Assembly (NCBI GenBank): GCA_023333565.1
Contig: JAJKFH010002198.1
Coordinates: 1,736,001 to 1,800,000, forward strand
Reading direction: 5' to 3'
DNA: 64,000 nucleotides
Origin: Puffinus mauretanicus
Lineage: Eukaryota > Chordata > Aves > Procellariiformes > Procellariidae
The position numbers and the translations under genes were made by a program. The notes under the pieces were generated by a model that was not told where the DNA came from, made no database searches, and was given only the letters and a program-made list of their open reading frames with translations. Below are positions 13,393-27,135 of this stretch, one piece after another; position 1 is the stretch's first letter; every line of letters starts with the position of its first letter.

Positions 13393-16059
13393 GTTAGTAT
13401 GAACAGTTACATTACAAACCTTTCAAACAATTGCCTACTATGTTAAGGACAGCAGTTACTGATTATGTGAAGTCTAACTTCATACACCTATACAGTTTGT
13501 TTATAAAAAGTGTGCAAGTTCAGTTCTTAGAGAACAAATATATTTTGTTTGACTCAGTATGTCGCCTTCTTGTCTAGGCAGGAAAAAAAATGGAGACCGA
13601 TGCTGTAATCCTTTCAGAATAAAATGTTTAAATACAAACATGATTGCCATTGTAGACTGTTTAATTTAGAGAGATTGTATTTCAGTTCTGGTTTTGAGAG
13701 GTTTGCTGATTTGACTATAGAGAGTACTTCAATGCTTATCTTAATTGTTTAGATAAGCTTTGTTTGAATTTGGCAGGTGAAAAAACCATGGGTGTGGAAT
13801 ATAGGAAGGTTGAGAAAAGACTGGTATTTTACCAGATTATGCTTATTTTAAACTATAGTGCATAGAGGAGCAAACAGTCTCAATGAACCTGCCAGGGGCT
13901 GGTCTTTGGGGAATGAATTTGAAGCACAAGATTGACTGGCAGGATTCAAGATTTTCAACAAACTGGAAAGGATTACCATGATAACTACCAAAATGCTGCT
14001 TAAGACTTAGCACACTACACAAATGCAAATGATATAAGACACATTTAAATAAGTTTAAAAAAAAAAAATTGTGCTTTAAGCTTATAGTAGGAGTTTGTTG
14101 TTCTCTAGGCAAACTTCCTGCCCCTTAAATGTATTTTTAAAAGTGTTTGAAGGGCGAGATTTTAATACAAAATTAATCATTGGCATATGGATATATTTTA
14201 CATGTAAGAAAATAAAATGACTGCTATAAAAAAACCAATGCTATTGGCTTTTACTTCAATATCAGCTTGTACTAAGCTTTTTCACTTTTTGGTTAAGGTA
14301 GTATAGCATGTCACAGGCATTCCGTTTAGAGGTTCTCAAAAGGAAACTTGTCATACATATCAAACATATCAATTTTGGTGGGGAGACTACTGGAACAGGA
14401 TATCTGAGGAATATATTTTTGGGATGTTTACGTGACAGTATGTATTTACAGTGCATGTTATAAAAACAAACTGCACAAACTCATCAGCTGCAAGGCACAT
14501 ATGCCATAAATCTGACATTGTGTATCAAGCTGTCTGCAGAGAGATACGATTTATAGCTTTGTATTCATGAGTCAAGTGAAATAAAATTTGGGTTTTCTGT
14601 GTGTTAGTGTTTGACTTTTTTAGATTTGCATAGGCTGTAGCGCTTTTCAGTCTCTACTTCAATGATACTATGTCCGTGAGTTCCACAGGCTAATTGTGGT
14701 ACCAGTGATGGTGTAACCATGACGAAGGATGCATGCAAGTCAAACTTTGCAGAACAAGGTAGCATCTGTTACTGAGTGCAGTTGGAAGAAGCTAGCAAGA
14801 CTTGTTTGGAATACAAACAAGCCTTCAGCCTTCAAATTAATTGAGACTTTTAATTATGTGTGGATTTTTTCAGAATTCAAATTTTTTTAATTCCACCTCA
14901 TCTATTTTCAATAGAGTAGCTCAAAGCAAACAAAGCCATGTCTTAACTCTGAGAGGTCCAGTCCATAAGCAAAGAGACAAGCTTTTTCTTTCATGCTTTA
15001 AGGAGCTCATTCTAAATGATAAATATAAACAAAATGCAGGAGGAGGAGGAAGAGATTTATTTGGAATCATCTAGTAGTTCACTGGCAAAGATGAAACCTA
15101 AGTTTAAAGTAGATCAAAGTCAAGAATAAATTTAGGTTAAAATTATTGCAACTATTGGAAAAATCACTTATTGCTTTTTCTAACACCATAATCACTAAAA
15201 GGACACTAACTTTTTCATATGGGATCTCTGAACTATTTGCCTTACTCTGTAACCCCGAGCAGCTCTGAACACAGTCCCAAGTGTTTCCATGTTCCTTATA
15301 CACATTCCACTCTTCAATCATTCTTCTAATCCACCATTGAGCCTCTTGATTTTTTTGAGTTATTTATATATTTGTATTATATTTGTTTGAGATGAAGTGA
15401 CCACGATTCATACCTCATAATAATGGCAAGGATATACCAGTTTTGTACAGTCATATAGCACTCTGCATATTTATTTGATAAAGTTAGCAGGGTAGATACA
15501 AACGTACATTTTTTCCAAAAAATATATTCTCTACATTAAGCAGCTAACTTAGGATCTTAGCTTTTGTGCTCTCAATTTACCCGCAGTTAGTATACAGTTA
15601 ATGGAGCTCCAGGTGTGTCCAGTTGGCAATTTAGAATACTTACATTAAATTACTTAAGCGTCAACAGTAAATGAGTTAACAACTGTCTAACTCATAGATC
15701 TGAAAACTTAATGGCTCATGAAACACTACCAGAAAGGAGAGTATCTTAGCCTTCCATAGGAATCTGCTCTCAGCTTACTGCAACTAAATATATCTTTACC
15801 AACACCAAAAAGCAAGATACTAAAAATAGATATTAATCCTCAGTGAAGTCCATGTGGCAATGCTAACGGGAGAGCTGCTCTTTCCTGAGCAGACTCAAAC
15901 TCACCCAAAGAACTGTCTTGATTACACTCTTAGTAATCATGATCAATGACTAACGTAAGACTCCTCGTCTCTCAAGGAGTGTCTAGAATTCAAAACAATC
16001 TTTGGACTCGAGCTATAGCTGGTGGAATATCAAAGAGACCACCAAAGGAAATAGCAGAA

Positions 16060-16435
16060 TAACCTCAAGAACTTACCTTTCTGTTGAATTGCTTGGTCTA
16101 TTTAGCTTATACAGAAGTAAGTTAAGAGGCAACCTGATTACAGTTCTTAAACATACCTGCATGAGAAGATATCTGAAAGTAGATGGCTCTAATTTCTCAG
16201 ACCAAAAGCAGAAAAGAATGAAGGATGTCTGTAAGTTAATCTGACAAATTCACTACAGAAATAATATTTTAAGTGTTAAAAGTGAGGGAAAGTAACCATT
16301 TGAACAATGTTTCATGGGATACGTTGACTTCTCCATCACCTAAAGTATTTGTATGAAATCCTAGACTCACCAAAGTCAATGGCAAAACCATCAGTGACTT
16401 CAAACAAAGCAAAAGGTTGAAGGGTCAGAATTTCA
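16060..16435 (+). mobile_element. Ancient CR1-type LINE fragment (RT end plus 3' region)
   Basis: The plus strand around 16100-16160 follows the CR1 ORF2 C-terminal pattern '[14 protein letters not shown]': CTATTTAGCTTATACAGAAG, then AGGCAACCTGATTACAG. Later, near 16300-16350, comes the 'W-N-LP-DVVDSPSLEVFK' region in decayed form, with TCTCCATCACC at 16331-16341. From about 16357 the sequence resembles an old amniote repeat tail of the type 'GAAATCC...AAGTCAATGGCAAAAC...GACTTCAA'. Many stops and indels make this an old, dead copy. Boundaries are approximate and family assignment is from memory. Confidence 0.72.
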
Positions 16436-18129
16436 GCTGGAACTCAAGATCATTTATACTGCTAAAATGTTCATATTTATACAGAACTAATGGCTTGAGG
16501 CAGAAATTAGCAGGCAATATTACATGACTTGCTTTATTTGACAGCCAGATTAAATGCTTAGAATGCTCTTTCTAAAAATCTAAGAGTTGAGCTGCATGTT
16601 TGCCCTTTGCTAGGTCCCTCTGAAGTTCTCTACTAGTCTTCTCTAACATTAACAAGCCTAAATCATTTTACACAGACTACCAGGAATGTTGCTACCCTTT
16701 GATGATTTACAACAGAAAGTACTGGAAGTTCTTTTAGCCATGAAGACGATCATTCAGAAACAAGCTTTCCTTGCTTATGGTTCAAGCTAGCCGGTTGTGT
16801 ATGATGGTATCAGTATCCATAGTAGTAGAGCTAGTTAGAAAACACTACATGGAAACTTACAGGGATTCAAGCAAAGCAAGTCCCCATTTGTCTATAATTG
16901 CTGTACAGTCAACTCTTGCAATCACAAGTCAAAATACAAATTTTCTTGCTCAAGAATTACAAAACATTTGAGAGGTTTCCTTTCAAAAGCAAATTTCCCT
17001 TTCCCTCTGTCAGATGGTAGTATCTCACTGAAATAAAATTACGTACTCTCAATTTATTCTACAAATCAAATTAACATTTTATTTTTGGCACAGCAGAGAG
17101 CAATTTAGATGTAGCCTGGTATTCTACATGTCTGCCCAGCCTGATGTCTGGATAAACACCAGGGATTTCATTGTAGTAACGCACGTTAAGCCTTTCACCA
17201 AATATTCTGAAGTTGCAGTATTAAAGAGCTACAGATGCTAAGAAAATGATGTAATGATCTTGTGATATTTAGTCCATGTTCTAAGTGTGGTGGGATTATG
17301 AAAATAATGCAAAAAGATTTTTGGCTACGTAGATGACAGATGACACAGCTTTACTAATTCAAATCACAATACTGTGATAACTAAGGGCAGAAGGATGCAT
17401 GTTTATGGTTTAAGTTCCATCTTTTTTCACGCTCCAAAGTGTGTCTCAAAAGCTGGTATTAATAACTCAAGGAAGTACAGGCTAGGACTGCAACAAAATC
17501 AAAAGCCTGGATATGTGGAAAACCAAAATATATACATTCTAAGAAAAGAAAAATCAAATGTTATCTGGAATCACCTACGTGTATTTATTTCTGTATTATG
17601 ACTGGATTTGACCTACTGAGGACTTTAAGATTACAAGAGACGTTCTATATTGCTTCAGTTCAATGCCATTGAGCTGTATTTTGTATCCAGGTAGCTAAAG
17701 CAATCACAGCTTCACTGAAACCAGAAAACACATTACATTGAAATAGAATCTAACATGTATTGCTTGGGGAGGTTTGCTGTGGAATGGCAGAAGAACAGAA
17801 ATAACCTTGATCTTCCATTGTCTAGGGAACATGACAGAACAAGAGAAAGAAAAGAACAAAGTAGGAGAAATCCAGGTACCTCATAAAGCGACAGGTAGAG
17901 GAACACTGACACAATGGCTCCAGCATGAGAAACAACGTGCTCTCACACTAAATGTTTCACAATTTTTGCAGTCAAAAAGATTTTCTAACATCTAACCATA
18001 ACTTCCTCCACACTGTTTCTTACCCTACCTGCCATGAATGATGGATGGGTACAGCAAACAAATCACTCTCCCATCTTTGCACCATCCTTTCTCTTCCTTA
18101 CATTCAAAACTAGTTTTTAGAAGAGGACA

Positions 18130-18620
18130 TTCACCGGGTGAGAAGTATGCCGAGAAGCAGCGCCTCAGTCAAGGCTGGAAAGAGGGGCGAAGCCACGAGG
18201 TCGAGCACCAGGGCTCCGCTCTGCCGCCAGCCGGGCCGGCGTCTCCCGGGGAGGGGGCGCGGAGCTCCCCGCCGGCGGCGCCCGGCGGCGGCAGCGCGGG
18301 CCGCTGTTGCCACCTGCTGCTGGAAGCGGGGACCCGGGGCCGGCCGGGGCGGCGGGAGGCTCGGCCGGGGGGGCGCCGGGCCCGCCGCGGGGAGGCGGCC
18401 GCCAGCCGCGTGGGGCGGGGCGGCGCGGCGCGGCGCGGTGCGGTGCGCCCGGCGGCGGCGAGGGCGGGCGCGGAGGCGCGTCTGGCGGGAGCGGCGTGCG
18501 GCAGAGGCTGCGCGGCACCGCACCTGGTGGGGGGCGGGGGGAGAAGGAAAGCGGTGCGGCGGGGAGGAGGGAAGCCCGGATATAAACCAAGGGAGGTGAG
18601 TCAGAAAAATGACCCGGATA
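18130..18620. promoter_or_regulatory. Intragenic CpG island (orphan promoter candidate)
   Basis: A sharply bounded GC-rich block sits alone in AT-rich intron. In the 300 bases 18181-18480 I count more than 50 CpG dinucleotides, with GCGG/GGCG tandem patches at about 18420-18445. Such undecayed CpG density usually means an unmethylated germline promoter. At the plus-strand edge there is a TATAAA-like motif (ATATAAA at 18580-18586) and then a strong splice donor, GGGAG/GTGAGT, cut after 18595. This fits a plus-strand transcript antisense to FMN2. A minus-strand internal FMN2 promoter is also possible, since the next coding exon downstream is 5924-5863. Open frames of 92-256 codons overlap it on both strands but are arginine/alanine/glycine/proline-rich and driven by composition; I do not call them genes. 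Confidence 0.8.
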
Positions 18621-19084
18621 AGCAGAGCTCAATAGCTAAAGTCCAGGCTGTGCATATGATGTGTTTCCATAGAGCGTCCTGGCCTCTAACATTTGCAATG
18701 GGCAAATTCACATTTACTGATGGATTTAATGGCTGTTCCAAATGTATCAGGAGGAAGATAATCAGTGTGACACTAATAATACAAGGTTGTATACGGTGCC
18801 ATAATTGATTACTGCAGAATAGTGGCAACGAATACCGAAGGAAGCATGCGCTGGTTAAGGTAAAACAGTCAGTTGTAAGAGATCTACCACATTCCTACTG
18901 AGGGAGTTCATGCCTAAATAGAAAAAAACACAGTTAGTACCCTATTACAGATCACTCAACAAGCATGTTAATAATGACTTCTAAATGGTAAAAGCTGTAA
19001 GATAATATGCAACATAGAAAACATAATAGCAGAAGGTTTACTCTGTTAAGTATATTTTCGAGACATCATGCAGAGTCTAAATTT

Positions 19085-20855
19085 TAGGATATTAGAATTA
19101 TTACTTGAAGCAACTGGGCAGAAATACCAAAAGAGGAGAAGCAACACTTGATTTACTTCTGAATAGCGTACAAAACAGTTGGAGACACCATAACAGTCTT
19201 AAATGAAATTTCTTTATAGGACAGGGGAAAAAGATTTTTAAAAATAACACCATAAAATTAGACTTTACAAGAAGGAATTACATTAAAATGAGAAGCCAGT
19301 TAAAAGGGTAAAAAAGCTTGGAGGTCAGAAGGAAGCTTACAGACACTACATTAGAGGTTCAGAGAAAAAAAAAATCATCAGCTGAAAAATTCAAAAGCAC
19401 CCTTTTTTCCCCCTAGTGTTTTCACATTGCCAGTATTCCTACTTCTCAAAACCACATATATGATTAAACGTGAGAGCACAGGGGACACCCATAAATAAAA
19501 AATACTCTTCAAAAAGTGGAAATCAGCCAAAGAAAATAGAAAAGCAAAAAGTCTCGTAAGGTCAGTATAAATTGGACAAGAACAAAAAGGTCTAAACCCA
19601 ACTTGCTAAATGCATAAAGCTAGTAATAAAACTGCTTTCAAACACATCAGATGTATGAAGCCTGACAGGAAACAGTTGGGCATGCAGATAATCTGGCTGT
19701 AAAAAGAGCACAAAAGAAAGAGAATCAGAAAAGATTAAACAAAGTATTTGTGTTAGGATTCACAATCACAGAAAAGGTCAAAGAGGTTCTCAGACAAGAT
19801 CTATACTTCTCGAGCAGTACGTTTTGGGCACTGTCTCAAATTGAAAAAGTTTCTGAACATAAAAATGCAAATTTAACAGGACTCCCGAGATGATGCTGGA
19901 AACTACAAACCAGTCGGTCTGACTTCTGTGCCTGGAAAATATCTGTATTATACAGAAGAACGACTTTTTAAAAGAATATACAGATAAACCAATGTAATGA
20001 GAAAGAGAGGCAGCATGTCATTTTGTAGTAGACACTCATGAGCAACAGATTAAGTAGTACTGCTTTAATGGAGTCAACAAAGGCACAGGTAAGAGTGATG
20101 AGACTGATACTGGATTTGCAAAAGATCTCACAATCCTTACCTAAGGTTTCAGAAAAAATTATGCTGTTGTGGGATAAGAGGAAAGGTCTACTCTGATTAA
20201 ACACAAAAACTGCTCAAAAAATAGAAAATCAATTACAAAAATGAATGATCAGTTTTCAAAGTATGGAGCTGTGGCTGTGGAGCTTTACTAGGATCTTTTC
20301 AGGTTCCTGAGCTGTTTAATGAATGTGAGGTGGTAACGTTGGCAGATAATAAAAGCTAGCCACTTTAAAGCTGACCACAGACGTGCAAAAGGATCTCTCA
20401 AATTTTCAGTGTCAATACATGAAAGTAGATTGAAAAAAAGAACCCAAACTGTAAAAACACTGTGATGGAGTACAAAATTAGCAACTACTGCCCCAAAAAA
20501 GACACTCAGGTTTTTTTGATAGTTCTCTGAAAACACAAGCTCAATAATCAGCAACAGTTAAAGAGCAAGCAGAATGTCAGTAACAATACAGAAAAAATAG
20601 AGCCTGAAATAGAAGATGATGCGATACCATGGCATAGGCATATGGTGCACATAAACCTTGAAAATAGCATACAGAGCTAGTCACCTCACTTGCAAAGAGG
20701 AGAAAGAGAACTATGGGTCATAGACTGGTGACAAGGAAAATCAAAAGAATAGACAACATGTAAGAAAGTCATTCCAAATAAACTTTTCAATTTGGAGAAA
20801 GACGACTACTGCAAAAAGATCAAATAGAGATCTATAAAAATTACATAACAAGCAT
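19085..20855 (+). mobile_element. Ancient, long CR1-type LINE remnant (about 1.8 kb)
   Basis: Decayed but colinear CR1 ORF2 landmarks run along the plus strand. A purine-rich stretch at about 19250-19370 corresponds to the region before the RT domain. At about 19885-19945 the translation gives a clear RT motif, NYKPVGLTSVPGK, matching CR1 'NYRPVSLTSVPGK'. At about 20656-20697 comes a damaged 'LEYC-Q-WSPHLK' motif (LENSIQS*SPHLQ). Near 20778-20850 is the '[17 protein letters not shown]' region. Numerous stops, frameshifts and deletions show great age. It is antisense to FMN2. The ends are approximate. Confidence 0.78.
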
Positions 20856-20863
20856 AGTGCCAC

Positions 20864-20905
20864 TCTTTTTTTTTTTCTTTTTTTCTTTTTTTCTTTTTTT
20901 TTCCC
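20864..20905. repeat. T-rich simple repeat (T-runs broken by C)
   Basis: Runs of 7-12 T separated by single C. It lies just beyond the last recognisable CR1 sequence, but CR1 elements lack poly(A/T) tails, so I treat it as independent. Confidence 0.85.
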
Positions 20906-23900
20906 TGGGTATCCATAGAGGAGATCAGGTATTAAGCTAGCTAGATCTCCATTTGATCACATATAGCATATAGTTTTAATTGCTTCCTTAAAAGAGGAAT
21001 GATAAGAAAAATACAGTAATAATAGGTACACTGAATGTAACAAAACAAAAAAAAGAAAAGGATTCACCTTGCAAGTGGCATTAATTTTTTTGTACAAATT
21101 TTTTGTGTGTACAAATGTATTCAAATCTAACAAACACATGAACAAATCACAAACAGATTGTTGTGGCAAACATCCTTTTCTTCTAAACATTTTGACTTAA
21201 TGAAAAAATGTGTGACTGCGTTATTAGAAGGTCTTAGTCAATTAATAAGCCTTTCTTAATTTTCATAATGCTAAAATCTCTGTGTAGTTCAGCAATGTAT
21301 AAAAGTATGTCCACTGGGAAATATTTCTGCTATGGAAAGGAGACCAGGTGCTCTTTTTCTCCCTCGTCCCCAATTTTTGCATGATACTAATGCTAATATA
21401 GCATACATTTTGTTGCTTTTATGCTTAGAATTTTGTAATCATCCCTCTTATGAGTGACTACATGGTACATGTGTAGAGATATATATGAGAATGATATGAG
21501 AAATGAGAAATAACAGTACTGCTTTTTTTCTTTTGGGAGAACAGAACTTTCCTGAAACTTTTCTCTCAAAGTTTCAAAGTTAATCAGACTTCCAAGAAAA
21601 AAAATAAACTGTTTCAACTGAAACAACAGACAAACAATGCAGTTACAGTTTCTTACAAAACTTTTCTATTAAATTACATTCATATGGTCTTAACAACAAC
21701 AAAAATCTTTAATTATCCAAACTATCCAATGTGGCAGTAATTAGTCTCTGCTGATTCAAATATTGTGAAAAAACTCAGTATGATTTTCCTCATTTAAAAA
21801 ACCTAACTTCTTTAAAATGTATTTTGCATTATAGAAAACTGGTTTAATTCTATAAATCTATTTTTTATTTGTAAATTCCAAAAGGATGTATCACATAAAA
21901 CATTCAGTTCCTTTCTCAGTGATACAAATATTTCTGTCCTTCATTATCCTGACGTGTTGCATGCATACTTAAAGAAAATGATAACCGAGGTTGTATTTTT
22001 TCCTTAACAACTGCTGCTATTGATTTATTGGCCTCTGGTCACTGTGAACTAAGCTTCAGAAAATCTCAGAGGCTAGAAAGAGGACTTGAGGCATGATTTC
22101 AATACTCAGGACTGTCTTTCAGGGCCTTCACCCACAGCTCAGGGGTTTATGCCACATCCATTAGAAACCCCACCTGTCTCCAAGGACCTTCGCTGTCCTT
22201 CCTCACTAGCTGCCTCTGGCAGGAGTGGCCAGACAAGGGCTCCAGAATCGCTTTTGGCTGCTCAGTACACAACACTGTGGGCATACTAACAGCATCAAAG
22301 CAATAGAAACATTTGCAGCAATACATATGCATGGCACTCTAATTTAACTCTAGTCTGTCTTTTATAAAAGTCATTTTGTGTATTCCATTGTTTTCCTTAC
22401 CAATAATTTCACAATAGGAGCTTGTAAAGTAATTATAAGCAAATAAAATGTGTAAGCTTGCAATCTAACAGCAGGCATAATGTAATTAATATGGTAGCAT
22501 AAAGCTGAGAAGAAATAGAGGAATAAGACTGAGGATTATGGTGTGAAGTTTCGAGGAAGTGCTAGTTCACGGGACAGAAAAATGCTGAAGCAACCAATCT
22601 TTCCTTGGTGGTGTCTCAGAAGAACCTAAACACATGTTGAAAAGGCTATCAGAATGGAAGCTTAAGCCATAATCTTTTAAGTTTTTAGGTGTCTGAATGC
22701 ACAATATTTGATTAAGAAATAAATGTTTAAATAATTTCAATTCTCAATTAATAAGCCAGAACAAACAGATAAATTTTCAAACTTTGTAATTAGTCTCCTC
22801 TGACTGCAATCACTTTATGGATCATTCCTTTAATAAAGAAATACAGAGTTGCCACCTGACAGAAAAAATGTTCTTACATCCAGGATTTTTTTCATAACTT
22901 AAATGGATGGAAATAACAATTTTGGGCAGCTGGTTTACCTTCCAGTATAACAATATCCAAAGAACTTGATCCAATCACATATTGTTTTGTCCTTATAACT
23001 TTTTTAAACCGTAAAATGTCTTTTGGGAACATTCTTGACAAATATTTCAGTATTATGAGTTTCAAATGATTATACTTATACACATACATTGTCATTAGGA
23101 CAAAAAATGCTCAGATCACCTCTGGGCCTTCCATAAGATAAACTAACCATGAGTCTTATTTTCCAGCTGTTGAGTCATTCTTTCCTGATTGCTTTCCATT
23201 TAGAATATCTCTTGGACCTATGACCACTGAGACTATGTGACACTTCAATGCGTGAAGAATTCCTGCACAGAACATTTAAATAATGCAGCGTAAGAGACAT
23301 TTTATCCTTCTCCTCCAGTGAAATCATTCAGTTAACCTTTGACAAAGTCTCTCCTAGCTCATCATTTCTAAGTATCAGTGTGAGCAGTCAAGTAAGAAAA
23401 AAAACCCAATATTTTCTCATGTTCCTTTGTCACTAATAGCCAAATACTAAAGAATAAACATTTATTTTGCCCACTAACATTTGAAGTATGTTCACTTCCT
23501 GCACATCTGTCTTGAATTCAGGGCAGAAGATATGTCTGTTGTTCAGAGTTGTACTTCTGTTAGCAGAGCAAGCTCTGTCGCAAAATACAACTTTCAGTAA
23601 AATAATCTCAAACCCAGATTAAAAGGTTGGGCTTTACCAGCTGTTAGGTGAATCTGCCTGCCCTTTCCGTAACTATTTTTCCTATTACGTTCTTTTATAT
23701 AACCTCCTTTCCTAGTATCGCTGACCAACAATGAGTTGAGGGCTGTAATAAAAACAGCCTTGGTCTTCCATATGTTTGGCTGGTTTTTTTTCAATTGTCA
23801 GAGTGGGACAGGTAGCTCTATCAACACAGGTAGATTACCAGCGTCTCAGAGAGGCGGGGAGGAAATGACTTATTAAATGAGGATATGAGAAAGGTTGTCC

Positions 23901-26900
23901 AAATTTCAGAGGCAGAAATCTCCAAACTACTTCCAACAGAGCCAGGGCAACCACAAGGTGTTATGCAAAACCTTACAGAAATATAGTCAGAATATCGCAG
24001 CCATGCCAGAGGTAACACAGTGCTTGAAGTGATAAATCCTGCTAAGAGAAACTTACTGAATTGGAAAAGATTACAGACAACTTCAAAAGACAGAGAATTG
24101 CATGTGCTGTTTTTGCCAGACTTCTATTTTCAACATTTACAAGGCACGCTCAGATTGTTTTTGATGAACAAAATTAATTTCAATTTTGGAAATAAATACT
24201 AGATATAAGCCTGTCTGTGTAGTAAATGTAATATTTATCTGCATGAAATATAAAATTTGCTTTTCTTCTGGCTGACATCTTCAGTTTAACTTTTTCCTTC
24301 TATTTTTCCAACACAGAGAACAATTTTTTGCTATTTTTACTGCATTTGTTTGCAGCCATTAAAGCTTAAACACAGAAGAAGATACATTGTATCTTTATAA
24401 GCAAGGGGATTGGGAAAGGCACTGACAACCATATTCTCTGCAACATAGTTACAATTTCAAACAGTTGTTACATGACATGTGATGACACACAACTTCATTA
24501 AACAGAGCTCGCTTATTAAGCGACATGGTCCCAAAACGCAGACACAGGCTTAATATGCAATTATTATTAATGTATAGTGTGTTCATCATAGATTACTATA
24601 TGCTGTTAACGGGAATCTTGTTAGATCTCTAATTTAAGCATACGTTGCATCTCTGAAATGTTACGAAAAAACCAAAAGACTAACGTTAAAACCAAAGTCT
24701 TTTCTCTAGGAAGAAAATCTGAGCTATAAAGGAAAAATATGTAAGAAGCACTTGTCTGGCATTTCTCAAGCTTTGGCTGTATTATGCAGCCAAATACAGC
24801 TATATTTCCAGTGGGAACATAATACTGGATAAAGGATATTTGCGGTATAGCGAAAATAACAAAGCAAGGAAAATGCCCGGATAAAGTGTTTTGCATAGTT
24901 GATAGATGCTTGTAAAAAGTAGGCGTCAGTAAAACCTTGTGTGAAACCAGAGAAACCATGAGAAGTGGACTCATTTTTGTACTAATAACAAAGAAATGGC
25001 ACTGCAACTAAAGAGACCAACATTTCGTACAGTTCTAGCCTACACTGCGTAAAATAGCTGGGAGTTCTGTTAGCAATTAGAATCTACTAAAAAAAACCTC
25101 ATAACAACAACAGAAATCAACCTACTCTACTTTAAAGCACTACTAGAAAGACGTACTAGAGTTCAGTACAAATGTGTTCTGATTATTACAACTACTCCTT
25201 CCACACTGTAAAAATATTCTAAAAGCAGCCAGGGTTTGGGAGTTTGTCTTTCTAAACTTATTTCAAAGTCAGAGGCAGACAAATACAATTGTACAAGCAG
25301 ACACTTAACAAGGATATCATCAAAGAACGCTATTTAGCATGTATTACAATATTCTTATATCTGCCATTAAATGCCATCTGATCACACATGCATGAAAAAG
25401 TAGCTAAGTGTTCAAGACTAGTTAACAAAATACCATAAACAATTCAAATTTTCAAGTTTCCAAAACAATCTTTCATCAAGGATTGTTTCTTGCAGATGAC
25501 ATTTCACCATGGTTTTGTATCTAAAAAAGCAAACAAGAATACACCAAAAAACCCTAACCAAACAGCTAAATTTTTACAAGACATTAAATACAACATTTGC
25601 CCAGGTTTCAAGTTATTTTAAGCTCTTCAGTTAAACACAATATGAATTAAAACTTGAAATCCTAAATTTATTAGGTGAATTAATACCCAGCACAATTGTT
25701 TTCCCTTCTGTTCCTGTAACGCTTTGAAATTTGTCTAAACCATTAGAAAAATAAAACACACAATAGCATGCAAACCAAGAAATGGACTGAATACCACACT
25801 GCATTGAAAGTTTCTCTCTCTTTCTGCGTGCTGTTCTATGGCCAGTAAAAAAAAAAAGAAATAACAAAAAAATAAGTTACAATTCTTCTGCAATTTGCAT
25901 GAACACTGCATCCCACAGATATGCTTTATATGTAATGTAGGGAATATTTACAAGAAAACCTATAAAGTAAGTTGCCTAGTACCACAAATTGTCAGAATGG
26001 GGGGAGTGGGGGAAAGTTTCATTTGATTACCTTTCAAATTTATGAAAAAACATTGCTTGTGTTGTACTGAGTGCGATATGGGTAAATGTGCATGTCACTG
26101 TACATTAAACATGGCAAAAACTCAAGACCACCACTAAAACCCTGGGCCAGGGGACTAAGAACACTGATCACATTTATTGCTGTAGTTATTGTCATACATC
26201 TTAAGTCTTAATGTATAAAGATGCAAATATATCAACTGCCTATTTTGCTAATGCAGGCACTCTTTAACATTATTTTAATGTTTGATAGTACCTTCTCGTT
26301 AGTATATTCAAATTGCAGCAGATAAACCAGTAAGCTATAAAACTCAAAAATATGTAAAACCTTCCTTTTTAAAAAGCAAGTAAAAATAGTGCACGCATAA
26401 AGGTGAAGTTAAATACTTGGGCTTGTGATCTTATAATTTCTCCATGGGCTCTATGGTTAGATCACTCAGAGAACTCTGCATGGAGTGACTGATGCCAGAA
26501 ATACTTCTTGGTGAGATCTCTGCTCTATTTTCCTTCCCCCCACCATGCAAATTTCTTTCCTGCTTCTCACCATTTTTCTTCCATGCCTATTTTATGTTCT
26601 TAAAAAAAAAAACATCTTTAACACCAGGATCTTCCAACCATTTCCACAAATTCCCCCATCAGACAAAAGTTCTCTCATGTTTGTTCAATCACTTCTGCAC
26701 AGCAAGGGAACAAGAGCACTACTAAATTCCCCTTTGCAAAGACTTTTGGTTTTAGAAAACAGCTATTGTAAGAGGAATATACAAAATCTGCACACAGCTC
26801 TTAGATGATCATGTGTGCTTAATATTGTAATAGGATAAAGGTTAAGCATAATATTGTTTGACCCCTTCAACTACTGACATTCATGCCATGTTATTGTTAG

Positions 26901-27117
26901 TGTTGCATGTTAAGCAAGCAAATTTTCAATGAACTTGTGTTGGCTTTACCACAGACACAGATGTTAGGCGGACTCCTTTGTTCATAAGGTTCTCATTATT
27001 AACTGAAACCAAGTTGAATATTTGACTGAAGGAAAGGACCATATCATTGTTTTCAGATTTTGCTCTATGACTTAACTGAACTACATCTGCCAGCTTTGGA
27101 AATACCAAGTACTTCTT

Positions 27118-27135
27118 GGCGCCAGTACTGGCGCC
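27118..27135. repeat. Perfect 18-bp GC-rich palindrome
   Basis: GGCGCCAGTACTGGCGCC is self-complementary: two GGCGCC (NarI-type) sites flank AGTACT. It lies in AT-rich intron, inside an 88-codon minus-strand open frame (27192-26926) of unknown meaning. See findings. Confidence 0.9.

Noticed and set aside
18038..18808. Open frames of 92-256 codons over the CpG island on both strands
   Set aside because: They consist almost wholly of Arg, Ala, Gly and Pro and exist in several frames at once, so they follow from GC content. No domain or start context supports a protein.
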